Source of the DNA: a virus
Virus record (IMG/VR): IMGVR_UViG_3300031841_001101
Span: 1-25,758 of that record
DNA: 25,758 bases
Strand: one strand, 5' to 3'
Shown one piece after another: positions 1-7,075 of the stretch. Position 1 is the stretch's first letter, and each line of letters opens with the position of its first letter. The notes below the pieces were generated by a model. That model searched no databases. It saw only the letters and a program-made list of their open reading frames with translations, and was not told the DNA's origin. The position numbers and the translations under genes are program-made.

Positions 1-552
1 GATGGCGATGGTAATCCTCGCGAAACCATCAACAGTAATGGTCAAGTGTGCTGGGGCAATGACCCAGATGGACACCTTGGTTTTCTCACATTGAAGTGGC
101 CCGCCCCAAGCTATATCGGATTTTCTATGCAAAATACTGATTCATCTGGTGGCGCAATTTTTCGCTTCTTTAATAATACAGCGGGAGTCGTAGGAGAGAT
201 TACAACAAATAACTCTACAACAACTTACACCACATCATCAGACTACAGATTAAAAGAAAATGTTACAGACCTTACTGGCGCAACTGAAAGGTTAAAGCAA
301 CTTAACCCCCTTAGATTTAACTTTACCCGCCTTCCCGATGAAACCGTAGATGGCTTTCTTGCTCATGAAGTGCAGACGATTGTACCAGAAGCTGTTGTCG
401 GGGAAAAAGATGCCGTAAATGAGGATGGCTCTATTCAATCGCAAGGCATCGACCAAAGCAAACTTGTACCACTGCTAACAGCAGCGTTGCAGGAAGCACT
501 AACTAAGATTGATGCGCTTGAAACACGCATAGCCGCGCTTGAGTCCAACTAA
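1..552 (+). CDS. Tail fibre/tailspike protein, C-terminal part with S74 intramolecular chaperone (5' end outside window)
   Basis: The frame is open from base 1, so this is the C-terminal end of a longer fibre or spike gene; a GTG at 46 is in frame but is probably internal. The first part is Gly/Asn/Thr-rich, like the end of a beta-rich fibre shaft. From about base 235 it matches the peptidase S74 family. The sequence S-D-Y-R-L-K (238-255) holds the Ser and Lys (five residues apart) expected for the self-cleaving dyad, followed by G-F-L-A-H-E-V and V-P-E-A-V motifs. The end (about 490-549) is a heptad-like coiled coil. In this family the domain trimerises the fibre and then cuts itself off, leaving a mature receptor-binding fibre. 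The family call is confident; the receptor is unknown. Confidence 0.88.
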   Translation, partial: DGDGNPRETINSNGQVCWGNDPDGHLGFLTLKWPAPSYIGFSMQNTDSSGGAIFRFFNNTAGVVGEITTNNSTTTYTTSSDYRLKENVTDLTGATERLKQLNPLRFNFTRLPDETVDGFLAHEVQTIVPEAVVGEKDAVNEDGSIQSQGIDQSKLVPLLTAALQEALTKIDALETRIAALESN

Positions 553-564
553 CAGGAGATTAAA

Positions 565-810
565 ATGGACGAAATCACAACAGAAGAAATCGCACAGCAC
601 TACACAGCGATGGGTCACAGCGTTGATCTTATCAATGCTATTATTGCTGGCACAGCTATGGCAGACGATGATGCCGCAGAAAAACAGGATTGCGTTGACC
701 GCAATGTTGAGCATTTGGAACTGATGGTTGCTAAAGACTTCTGGACAACAGAAGACATGACAGCAGTAAATGCCGCCATCACTGCTGGTCAGGGGTATAC
801 TGCATCATGA
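565..810 (+). CDS. Small acidic phage protein of unknown function
   Basis: An 81-residue acidic protein with a clear AGGAG ribosome site just before its ATG. It lies 12 bases after the fibre gene, and its TGA overlaps the ATG of the next gene (ATGA at 807-810), so the two are probably translationally coupled. The composition suggests a small helical protein: an N-terminal helix around residues 5-27 and a second one near 45-75. There are no cysteines, membrane segments or catalytic motifs. Its place between the fibre and hub genes suggests a virion-assembly or accessory role, but I do not recognise the family. Confidence 0.8.
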   Translation: MDEITTEEIAQHYTAMGHSVDLINAIIAGTAMADDDAAEKQDCVDRNVEHLELMVAKDFWTTEDMTAVNAAITAGQGYTAS

Positions 811-1034
811 GTGAGTCAAACGTAATTACCATTGCAGGCAAGGAATATGAAGAGTCCACCATGGACGCGCAGCAGATGTATCTGATCAATCAGATCCGTG
901 ATCTGCAAGCAAGGGCAGGTTCTCTTCGTTTTCAGCTTGACCAAGTGCAGGTGGCACAGGATGCTTTTACTACAGCTCTGATCCAGTCCGTTGAGGGCGA
1001 AGAAGAGTTGGACGAAGCAGCCGTAGCGAACTAA
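807..1034 (+). CDS. Small coiled-coil phage protein (DUF6447-like pattern)
   Basis: A 75-residue protein that starts with a short beta segment of the type I-T-I-x-G-K-E-Y, continues with a long amphipathic helix (about residues 20-57, rich in Gln and Leu) and ends in an acidic tail. This order resembles small phage proteins grouped as DUF6447, usually found near tail and baseplate genes; the match is from memory. Its ATG overlaps the stop of the preceding small gene by four bases, and the hub gene starts seven bases after its stop. The function is unknown. Confidence 0.75.
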   Translation: MSESNVITIAGKEYEESTMDAQQMYLINQIRDLQARAGSLRFQLDQVQVAQDAFTTALIQSVEGEEELDEAAVAN

Positions 1035-1040
1035 TGCCCC

Positions 1041-2966
1041 ATGCCACTTACCAAACTGCAATTTAGACCGGGGGTTAACAGAGAAACCACCTCATACACC
1101 AATGAGGGCGGCTGGTTCGACTGTGACAAGGTTCGGTTTCGGTTTGGTACGCCTGAAAAGATAGGCGGCTGGGAAAAGCAATCGTCAAACAGCTTTTTAG
1201 GCACTTCTCGAGCGCTTCACCCGTTTGTGGCACTGTCTGGGGAGTCCTATTTAGGTGTAGGTACACACTTGAAGTACTACATCAACGAGGGCGGCGCTTA
1301 TAATGACATTACGCCTTTGCGGCAAACCACGGCGGCAGGCGACGTTACGTTTGCCGCTACCAATGGGTCGTCTACTATTACAGTAACAGACACCAACCAC
1401 GGAGCGTTAGAAAACGACTTTGTGACTTTTAGCGGTGCTGCAACGCTTGGGGGTAATATAACCGCGGACGTACTCAACCAAGAGTATCAGATCGCCGCGA
1501 TTGTAAATTCCAGCACCTACGAAATTAAAGCTCGTGCAGTGGCTGATTTGGCGGACATCACCATTGATGGGCAGTATACGCCCACGCTTGTCGTGGCAAA
1601 TTCGTCAGATACCGGCAACGGTGGGTCGGCTGTAGTTGGGGCGTATCAAGAAAACACCGGCTTGGACACGACCGTGGCTGGCACCGGTTGGGGTGCGGGC
1701 ACGTGGGGTCGTGGCGGTTGGGGTTCGGCGGCTAGTTTGACTGCTACCGGTGATATTCTACGGATTTGGGGCCACGACAATTTTGGTGAAGACTTGGTCT
1801 TTAACATTCGTGACGGCGGCATTTATTATTGGGATAAGAGCACGAGTTCGGCCCCATTTACTCGTGCGGTAGATCTTTCTGACCTAGCTGGCGCGGACGC
1901 AACGACACCGACTATTGCAAAACAGGTTCTGGTTTCCGACAGGGACAGGCACGTTATAGTTTTTGGCTGTGATGCACAAGACAACATCGGGGTGCAGGAT
2001 CCACTACTTATACGGTTTTCCAGTCAAGCTGACCCCACTACGTGGGAGTCTTTGGCTACCAACACCGCCGGTGACTTGCGGATTGGTTCCGGTTCACAGA
2101 TTATAACGGCTGTTGAAACACGTCAGCAAGTGCTTGTGTTTACGGACGTGTCGCTTCATGCGATGCAGTTTTTGGGGCCTCCGTTTACCTTTGGTATCAA
2201 TGAAATATCCACAAACATCACAATTGCAGGGCCTCTTGCCTCTATTGCTGTGGAGGACACCGTTTTTTGGATGGGCCGCGAGGAGTTTTATGTTTACAGT
2301 GGGCAGGTACAAAAGTTGCCCTGTTCCGTGCGGTCTTTTGTTTTTGATGACTTTAACTCGGCGCAGGCTGAAAAAGTAACCGCGGGATTAAATAGTAGCT
2401 TTTCTGAGATTTGGTGGTTTTACCCATCGGCTAACTCGGACAATATCGACCGGTATGTAATTTACAATTACCAAGAACAGGTTTGGTATTTTGGCGCTCT
2501 GGCTCGTTCTGTGTGGCTTGACCGCGGGATCAACGAGTTTCCGATTGCAGCAAGTCAGGACGGTTATTTGTACCTGCACGAAAAAGGTCTGGATGACGGC
2601 AGCACAACTCCAGCAAGCGCAATTAGTTCGTTTATTGAAAGCAGTCAAATGGACATTGGAGATGGGGAAAACTTTGTGTTTATGCGCCGTCTGATACCCG
2701 ATTTGACGTTTGACTCCTCTACTGTGGCCGCGCCACAAGCTGATTTTGTTTTACAAACAAGAAATTTTCCGGGAGGACAGTATCTACAAACCAGCACAGA
2801 TGCCGTGACCCGGTCCGCCACCGTACCGGTAGAGCAGTTTACTAATCAAGTAAACGTGAGACTTCGTGGTCGCTCTTTTGCCTTAAAAATACAATCAAAT
2901 GAGGCTGGTGTAGCGTGGCGACTAGGATCGCCGCGAGTAGATATACGACCAGATGGTAGGCGCTAA
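1041..2966 (+). CDS. Tail hub / packaged-DNA stabilisation protein, P22 gp10-like
   Basis: A 641-residue, beta-rich protein that should sit at the portal-tail junction, closing the filled head and forming the tail hub. The N-terminus (residues 6-45, with G-V-N-R-E-T and W-x-D-C-D-K-V-R-F-R) and the repeated blade-like segments match the podovirus stabilisation family. Examples are the V-L-V-F-T-D-x-S-L-H-A-M-Q-F stretch near residue 365, the W-M-G-R-E-E-F-Y-V-Y-S-G stretch near 410, and a W-W-F-Y-P-S-A followed by Y-V-I-Y-N-Y-Q-E-Q-V-W-Y stretch near 455-490. These look like beta-propeller strands. The ATG has no strong Shine-Dalgarno site and probably relies on coupling to the gene that stops at 1034. 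The family call is by pattern; gp10 homologues diverge strongly. Confidence 0.72.
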   Translation: MPLTKLQFRPGVNRETTSYTNEGGWFDCDKVRFRFGTPEKIGGWEKQSSNSFLGTSRALHPFVALSGESYLGVGTHLKYYINEGGAYNDITPLRQTTAAGDVTFAATNGSSTITVTDTNHGALENDFVTFSGAATLGGNITADVLNQEYQIAAIVNSSTYEIKARAVADLADITIDGQYTPTLVVANSSDTGNGGSAVVGAYQENTGLDTTVAGTGWGAGTWGRGGWGSAASLTATGDILRIWGHDNFGEDLVFNIRDGGIYYWDKSTSSAPFTRAVDLSDLAGADATTPTIAKQVLVSDRDRHVIVFGCDAQDNIGVQDPLLIRFSSQADPTTWESLATNTAGDLRIGSGSQIITAVETRQQVLVFTDVSLHAMQFLGPPFTFGINEISTNITIAGPLASIAVEDTVFWMGREEFYVYSGQVQKLPCSVRSFVFDDFNSAQAEKVTAGLNSSFSEIWWFYPSANSDNIDRYVIYNYQEQVWYFGALARSVWLDRGINEFPIAASQDGYLYLHEKGLDDGSTTPASAISSFIESSQMDIGDGENFVFMRRLIPDLTFDSSTVAAPQADFVLQTRNFPGGQYLQTSTDAVTRSATVPVEQFTNQVNVRLRGRSFALKIQSNEAGVAWRLGSPRVDIRPDGRR

Positions 2967-3262
2967 TGTCGAGGGGTCTAGTACAACCGCTGTTTCCAAC
3001 CGCGCCGCAGGACTACGACCCGCGGTTTATGGCAGAAGTTGTGCGGGCGTTTTCGGTATTTTTGCAGCAGGTTAACAATCCGGGGCCGTGGCAGGCTTCT
3101 GCTTTGGCGTTGCCGGATTTGCAGCAAGACAACTTTGAGCTTCGCGTGGGAGATGTATTTCAACACGGGGACCAGTTGCGGATAACTGTGGCAAATATGC
3201 CATACCCGCGTGGCTCCACAGCAACAGGGGCCGTGGGCAGCGTCACGGTATCAACACCATGA
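2966..3262 (+). CDS. Small virion-associated protein of unknown function
   Basis: A 98-residue protein whose ATG overlaps the stop of the hub gene (TAATG at 2964-2968) and whose own stop overlaps the next ATG (ATGA at 3259-3262). The N-terminal half is Pro-rich and then helical (residues 18-37). The C-terminal half, from about residue 57, looks like beta strands ending in a Ser/Thr/Gly tail. The tight junctions place it in the virion operon, and a head-completion or tail-adaptor role would fit. No family is recognised. Confidence 0.72.
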   Translation: MSRGLVQPLFPTAPQDYDPRFMAEVVRAFSVFLQQVNNPGPWQASALALPDLQQDNFELRVGDVFQHGDQLRITVANMPYPRGSTATGAVGSVTVSTP

Positions 3263-3492
3263 GTGACGAGACTATCATTACTATGGCGGACGGCAGTGAG
3301 TGGCGTCCATCAACAAGTCGAGACGTTGTAAGTTGTGCTTCTTGCGACAACGAAGTGGATACTCCGGCTGAAATCCTGTCGTATCCAAGCGGGGACTGCC
3401 CGAGTTGCGGTAACCCGTGGACGGGAAGCGAAAAAAGAAGTACAATGATCACGGTAACTATGCCGGAATCTATGTCCGGTGGAGCAGGCTAA
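3259..3492 (+). CDS. Small zinc-ribbon protein in the structural operon
   Basis: A 77-residue protein with two CxxC knuckles: C-A-S-C near residues 26-29 and C-P-S-C near 47-50, about 17 residues apart. This is the layout of a zinc ribbon or rubredoxin-like fold. The N-terminus has a short beta segment (T-I-I-T-M-A-D-G-S-E-W). Four-base and one-base overlaps join it to both neighbours, so it is co-translated with virion genes. The function is unknown: it may be a minor virion component or an assembly factor. The zinc site is inferred from the cysteine spacing. Confidence 0.72.
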   Translation: MSDETIITMADGSEWRPSTSRDVVSCASCDNEVDTPAEILSYPSGDCPSCGNPWTGSEKRSTMITVTMPESMSGGAG

Positions 3493-5240
3493 TGGCAAAT
3501 GCAGCGTTAAAAGAAGAAGAGTTAGTCATCCCCGCGGGCGGTATTGCTGACTTTTATTTGGATGATGATGAATTTGAGGCGATGAACCGTGCTGACGCTA
3601 AACGTGAGTTTGGCGGCGCAGGCATTGCTAATTTTCAAGATGTTGCTTCTCGGATGGCTTCTTATGGCCGTTATGGTGACGATAAGCTGGTTCACGCTGA
3701 AACCGGTGAATTGATTGTTCCAAAGGCTTTGATTGAAGACAACCCTGAACTCAGGGATTCTATTTTTGACCATTTGCGCGACATGGGTATTGAAGACCCG
3801 GAGCGCTATGTTGTTGGTTCTGTCGCAAACTCAATTAACCCAGACACGGGTTTGCCTGAGTTTTTTCTTAAAAAGATTTTCAAAAAAGTAAAAAAGGCCG
3901 TTAAGTCGGTTGTTAAGTCGGTCAAGAAAGTCATCAAGAAGGTGGCCCCGGTTGTTTTGCCGGTTGTCGGGTCTATGTTTATGGGTCCTATTTACGGTGC
4001 CGCACTTGGTTCTGGTATCGCTACATTGATAAATGGCGGGGATTTAAAAGACGCGTTTAAGTCAGCGTTGATTTCCGGTGGTACGGGGGCCTTGTTCTCT
4101 GGCGTATCTGGCGCGATTTCTGGCGAAGGCTTTATGTCGGGCATTTCTAACGCAGCTAACCCAGCTAACTTGACCGAGGGCTTCTCAAACATCGGTAAGG
4201 CGTTTACCGGCGACTTCTCCGGTGCTTCTTTTGCTAACATGAAGGGTGGCCCTGCTTCAGAAGGTGGCACTTCATACAAGGCGTTGTCAGAAGGCACTCA
4301 GCTTTCTGATGTAGCGGGCGGGTCATCAGGGCTTCCAAGCACTGCCACACAGCCCGGTACGATTGTAACAAGTGACACGGGTCAGACCTTTACTTATAAC
4401 GCACAGGGTCAGTTGGTTCCAACCACAACGGCGGGGGCACAAGAAGCAGTTTTGGCTAACGTTAAGGCAAACACGGTCACACTAAACGGTCAAACCTATG
4501 CTCCGGTACAAGGTACAACGGGCTCTTTTGACATGAGCACCTTGAATATGCCGCCGGGGTACACGGAAACTCCGGGCGTTATGGACTCTCTAAAAGATGC
4601 CTTTAACTTTGGGGAGGGTCGTTCATTTACCGAATCTATGGGCGACATCTTTTTGCCTAGTGGTGCTCCTACTCCAACAGAACTTATGTCGGCTAATAAA
4701 GGCATGACTCTTGACGTGGCTAAGCAGGTCGCCGCAGATATGGCTCCGGGGCTTCTCCGCACATTTGGTCCAGCCGCAGCGGCAGGCACGGCGCTTGCAG
4801 CAGGTGCGGGCTTCTTCACTGCTCCAGAGCAGGAAGAGCTAGATATGTCTCAGTATACCGGCCCGACCGGCGAGGACCTGATTGCGGCGGACCCTGAGAA
4901 GTACCGCATTCAAAACCTTGACCCGCGGTATTCGACCGGTCCAACTGAGATTGAATCTCCGTATACGATTGTCCCCGGTCAGGGCACTTTTGTTAATCCG
5001 TTTGTGCGGCCACAATATGCGGCAGAGGGCGGCGAGATTTTCCCACGTCGTGTGGGCGGCATTATGCCAGACGAGGGTATTCCGGGTAAAGACAGCGTTC
5101 GCGCTATGCTGATGCCGGGTGAGTTTGTAATGACTACCGACGCGGTTCGTGGTCTGGGTAACGGGAGTATGAGGCAGGGCATCAATAATATGTATGACAT
5201 GATGCGCGGTCTTGAAGCTCGTGGAAAGGCGATGGCATAA
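3492..5240 (+). CDS. Putative internal virion/ejection protein with Lys-rich amphipathic segment
   Basis: 582 residues from the ATG at 3492, which overlaps the previous stop (TAATG). A start 75 bases upstream at 3417 is possible, but it lies inside the zinc-ribbon gene and has no ribosome site. Order of parts: a conserved-looking N-terminal domain (1-125); a very basic amphipathic helix (127-150, about ten lysines with Val/Ile); a hydrophobic, Gly-rich stretch (151-180) that could enter a membrane; a long low-complexity Gly/Ala/Thr/Ser region; and a C-terminal module (about 509-582) with E-G-G-E-I-F-P-R-R, P-G-K-D-S-V-R-A-M-L-M-P-G-E-F and G-L-G-N-G. I recall this C-terminal module from marine phage virion proteins. 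A role in membrane penetration during DNA ejection is inferred. Confidence 0.75.
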   Translation: MANAALKEEELVIPAGGIADFYLDDDEFEAMNRADAKREFGGAGIANFQDVASRMASYGRYGDDKLVHAETGELIVPKALIEDNPELRDSIFDHLRDMGIEDPERYVVGSVANSINPDTGLPEFFLKKIFKKVKKAVKSVVKSVKKVIKKVAPVVLPVVGSMFMGPIYGAALGSGIATLINGGDLKDAFKSALISGGTGALFSGVSGAISGEGFMSGISNAANPANLTEGFSNIGKAFTGDFSGASFANMKGGPASEGGTSYKALSEGTQLSDVAGGSSGLPSTATQPGTIVTSDTGQTFTYNAQGQLVPTTTAGAQEAVLANVKANTVTLNGQTYAPVQGTTGSFDMSTLNMPPGYTETPGVMDSLKDAFNFGEGRSFTESMGDIFLPSGAPTPTELMSANKGMTLDVAKQVAADMAPGLLRTFGPAAAAGTALAAGAGFFTAPEQEELDMSQYTGPTGEDLIAADPEKYRIQNLDPRYSTGPTEIESPYTIVPGQGTFVNPFVRPQYAAEGGEIFPRRVGGIMPDEGIPGKDSVRAMLMPGEFVMTTDAVRGLGNGSMRQGINNMYDMMRGLEARGKAMA

Positions 5241-7075
5241 TGGCTGAAGTTACCGAACAGATAGTCCGCGAAGCCCCGGAGATTGAAGCCTATAAATTAG
5301 GACTTCTTCAATCTGCAAAAGATCTTTCTGACAAGGCTATCACGCTTCCCACCCAGCAAGTAGCTGGGTTTACGGGTCTCCAAGACTTAGCCTTCCAAGC
5401 CGCTCAGCAACAGGGCGGCATTGGCGGTTATATGCCTTATCTTACCGAAGCGGGCTACACGATGGGCGATGCCCAGCGCCAGCTTGGTGGTGTATACGGC
5501 ACGGCTTCCCCGTTCATTACAGGTGCTATGCAGACCGCCGACCCGTACCGTCAGGCGGCAGAAGCAGGTCTTTTGTCCGCGATGCAGGGTGTTCCAACTC
5601 AGGTTGGTGCAGCACAGCAGGGGATTGAGGGCGCACTTCAATTTGGTCAGGGTGCAACTAGTGGCGCGTTGGGCGCGATGGACGCGGCATCTCTCGCGGC
5701 CCGCGGCCAATCGCAACGGGGTATTGGTAGTATTTTAGCGGCCGCGGGGTTAGTTCCGGGTCAACTTAGCACGGCGCAAACCGGTGCCCAGCAAGCTATT
5801 CAGGGCGCTCGTGGAATCACCGGTCAAGCCGGTCGGCAAATTCTAGGCGCAGCAGGGGCCGCGGCCCCCGGAACTCAGGCCGCTATTCGTCAGGCGCAGG
5901 CCGCCGGACGTATGGGCATGGGTGCAGCGCAAGCGGGCATAGCCGGTCTTGCGGGTGGCGCACAACAGTTTGACCCAAGCTCTGTGTCGCAATACATGAG
6001 CCCATATGAAGATGCAGCCGTGCAGCAGGCACTAGCGGACATCCGCCGTGAAGGGCAAATTGCGGCGCAGGGTCAAGCCGCGCAGGCGGTTGGTGCAGGG
6101 GCTTTTGGTGGTTCTCGTGGGGCCGTGGCACAGTCTGAGTTGGCGCGTAATGTCATGGAACAACAAGCGCGGACCGCGGCTCAAATGCGGGCGCAAGGCT
6201 TTGAAACGGCCGCTCAGCGGGCGCAGGCCGCTTTCGAGCAGGCTCGTGGTCGCCAGCTACAGGCGGCAGGTCTTACCGGCCAGCTTGGTCAGGCTGGAGC
6301 AGGCACCGCGCTTCAAGCGGCACAGCAGGCTGGTGCTCTTGGTCAGGCGCAGGCGCAACTTGGGGTTGGCGCGGGGCAGGCGGCAGGTCAGTTGGGTCTG
6401 TCCGCAGAACAACTTGCTGCACAAACTGGGCTACAGTCCGGTCAGTTGGGTCTGTCCGCCGCACAACAGCAGGCGGCTATGGCGGAGCAGGCGGCACGTC
6501 TGGGTATTTCTACAGAACAACTTGCTGCCCAGATCGCCCAGCAGGGCGGTCAGTTGGGTCAGGCGCAAGCACAGCTTGGTCTTTCCGGCGCACAAGCGGG
6601 CGGTCAGCTTGGCCTTCAGGGTCAGCAGGCGTTGGCTGGCATGGCTGGTCAGATGGGCGACATCGGGCTTCAGTACGGCCAGTTTGGTCTACAGGGCGGT
6701 CAGGCGTTGGGTCAGCTTGGGTTGCAAGCTGGTCAGGCGTTGGGTACATTGGGTCTTCAGCAGGCTAGCCTTGGTGAACTGGCTCAGCAGGCTGGGTTGC
6801 GTGACCTACAAACTCGGTACGAGCTTGGAAAACAGCAGCAGGCTCAGCAGCAGGCAACTCTGGAAGCCAAGCGTCAAAGCGATTTGGCGCAGCTTTACGA
6901 GCCATATCAGCGTCTGTCATTCTTGTCAGACATTTATAAAGGTGCTCCGTCATCACAGCAGACTATTGCTGCATCGACCGCACCAAGCGTATCACCCGCT
7001 CAGCAATTTTTGGGGCTGGGCGTAGCGGGTCTGTCAGCGGCAGCAGGGGCTCAGAAAGCAGGGTTATTCGGATGA
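5240..7075 (+). CDS. Ala/Gln/Gly-rich virion protein with 18-residue repeats
   Basis: 611 residues, starting at an ATG that overlaps the previous stop (TAATG). The N-terminal third is helical and Gly/Ala/Gln-rich. Around residues 245-300 is a conserved-looking module (S-P-Y-E-D-A-A-V-Q-Q-A-L-A-D-I-R-R followed by G-A-G-A-F-G-G-S-R-G-A-V) that I recall from other marine phage structural proteins. Residues 347-526 are ten tandem 18-residue repeats. The end has a Q-rich coiled coil (about 527-555) and a hydrophobic Gly/Ala tail. No enzyme motifs are seen. It sits among long virion proteins and is probably an internal core or ejection protein forming a long helical assembly. Its stop overlaps the next start (ATGA). 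Confidence 0.75.
   Translation: MAEVTEQIVREAPEIEAYKLGLLQSAKDLSDKAITLPTQQVAGFTGLQDLAFQAAQQQGGIGGYMPYLTEAGYTMGDAQRQLGGVYGTASPFITGAMQTADPYRQAAEAGLLSAMQGVPTQVGAAQQGIEGALQFGQGATSGALGAMDAASLAARGQSQRGIGSILAAAGLVPGQLSTAQTGAQQAIQGARGITGQAGRQILGAAGAAAPGTQAAIRQAQAAGRMGMGAAQAGIAGLAGGAQQFDPSSVSQYMSPYEDAAVQQALADIRREGQIAAQGQAAQAVGAGAFGGSRGAVAQSELARNVMEQQARTAAQMRAQGFETAAQRAQAAFEQARGRQLQAAGLTGQLGQAGAGTALQAAQQAGALGQAQAQLGVGAGQAAGQLGLSAEQLAAQTGLQSGQLGLSAAQQQAAMAEQAARLGISTEQLAAQIAQQGGQLGQAQAQLGLSGAQAGGQLGLQGQQALAGMAGQMGDIGLQYGQFGLQGGQALGQLGLQAGQALGTLGLQQASLGELAQQAGLRDLQTRYELGKQQQAQQQATLEAKRQSDLAQLYEPYQRLSFLSDIYKGAPSSQQTIAASTAPSVSPAQQFLGLGVAGLSAAAGAQKAGLFG
6278..6817 (+). repeat. Ten coding tandem repeats of 54 bp (18 residues)
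   Basis: The reading frame splits into ten consecutive 18-residue units, roughly (G/A)-x-L-G-L-x-x-x-Q-x-A-A-x-x-x-x-Q-x. The DNA also repeats: a 20-base word starting at 6386 recurs exactly at 6440 (54 bases on), and a 16-base word at 6405 recurs at 6513 (108 bases on). Later units are more diverged. Eighteen residues equal five alpha-helical turns, so the same face would recur in every unit. Confidence 0.85.

Noticed and set aside
6048-7025. A 325-residue + strand open frame overlapping the 18-residue repeat region
   Set aside because: It is another frame of the Ala/Gln-rich virion gene (5240-7075). The biased repeat codons remove stops in this frame, giving an artificial Arg/Ser/Leu/Val-rich product with no ribosome site.
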